A stretch of DNA of 5,556 nucleotides, from assembly GCA_013151535.1 (NCBI GenBank), contig JAADIC010000147.1, forward strand, positions 1 through 5,556, read 5' to 3'. A program made the translations under genes and the position numbers. Each line of letters opens with the position of its first letter. The first letter of the stretch is position 1. The notes under the pieces were generated by a model. It had not been told where the DNA came from and searched no databases. It saw nothing but the letters and a program-made list of their open reading frames with translations. This document shows positions 5,330 to 5,556 of the stretch, piece by piece. The DNA comes from Alphaproteobacteria bacterium (GTDB lineage: Bacteria > Pseudomonadota > Alphaproteobacteria > Rhodobacterales > Rhodobacteraceae).

Positions 5330-5556
5330 GGACAAATCCCTGTTGGCGGCGCTTGCGGCGGATGCGCGATGCTCGGTCGCCACACTGGCGCGGCGGCTGA
5401 ATGTGGCGCGCACCACCGTGCAGGCGCGCCTTGAGCGGCTGGAACGCAACGGCACGATTGCCGGCTATACGGTGAAACTGGGCGCGGCGACGCGGCTCAA
5501 CCGTATTCACGCCACGGTGCTGATGCAGGTCGAGCCACGCGCCACCGCGATGGTGC
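5316..5556 (+). CDS. Lrp/AsnC family transcriptional regulator, N-terminal 80 residues (cut by window edge)
   Basis: The N-terminus matches the Lrp/AsnC family: MTDNLDKSLLAALAADARCS (residues 1-20), then a winged helix-turn-helix with VATLARRLNVARTTVQARLE (21-40) and RLERNGTIAGYTVKLG (41-56), followed by the linker and first strand of the effector-binding RAM domain (INFERRED from HATVLMQVEP, 65-74). The usual length is about 150 residues, so about half is missing. These proteins form dimers to octamers and respond to amino acids. Divergent placement beside a diamino acid decarboxylase suggests that it controls that gene, perhaps sensing ornithine or a related amino acid (inference). The ATG at 5316 is chosen because the family starts just before the D-x-x-L-L motif; no strong ribosome binding site precedes it. 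Confidence 0.93.
   Translation, partial: MTDNLDKSLLAALAADARCSVATLARRLNVARTTVQARLERLERNGTIAGYTVKLGAATRLNRIHATVLMQVEPRATAMV

Overview
The window looks like chromosomal DNA of a GC-rich alphaproteobacterium, most likely a Rhodobacterales/Roseobacter-type organism. This is inferred from the GC-rich codon use, the style of the CobQ, HD-domain and group IV decarboxylase proteins, and the divergent Lrp-type regulator. No rRNA or other taxonomic marker is present, so the assignment is tentative.

Layout. Bases 1-2062 are read leftward: a DUF2235 alpha/beta hydrolase (1100-2062) followed 40 bp later by the N-terminal 353 codons of cobyric acid synthase cobQ, which runs off the left edge. A divergent intergenic region (2063-2182) separates these from a rightward pair: a dienelactone hydrolase family protein (2186-2911) whose stop codon overlaps the start of an HD-domain phosphohydrolase/oxygenase-like gene (2911-3540). 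The HD gene is clearly broken. It has lost about 40 codons near its N-terminus, and it is interrupted by a 108-bp, almost wholly palindromic insertion (3085-3192) flanked by a 5-bp direct repeat, CATGA.

Bases 3541-4067 hold no convincing gene but are rich in structure. There is a CTAG-dense tandem array of five 24-bp units, each made of three related octamers (3672-3799). It is followed by two overlapping, mutually exclusive hairpins (3869-3906), a perfect 22-bp palindrome (3926-3947) and a likely intrinsic terminator (3992-4022).

Bases 4068-5205 (minus strand) encode a group IV, alanine-racemase-fold PLP-dependent ornithine/diamino acid decarboxylase. All visible catalytic motifs are present, but a single extra base near 4176 shifts the frame just before the conserved C-terminal tail, which is still fully readable to 4068. 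An Lrp/AsnC-family regulator starts divergently at 5316 and runs off the right edge. The 110-bp gap between them is AT-rich and carries dyads that are good candidate regulator sites.

Themes. The flanks are ordinary metabolism: cobalamin synthesis, hydrolases, and putrescine synthesis with its probable regulator. The centre (about 2990-4180) is a decay hotspot between two converging transcription units, with a deleted and interrupted gene, a small palindromic mobile repeat, an expanded tandem array and a frameshift. I found no convincing new defence, toxin or mobile system. The most unusual signals are the palindromic insertion element and the hierarchical CTAG-rich tandem array.
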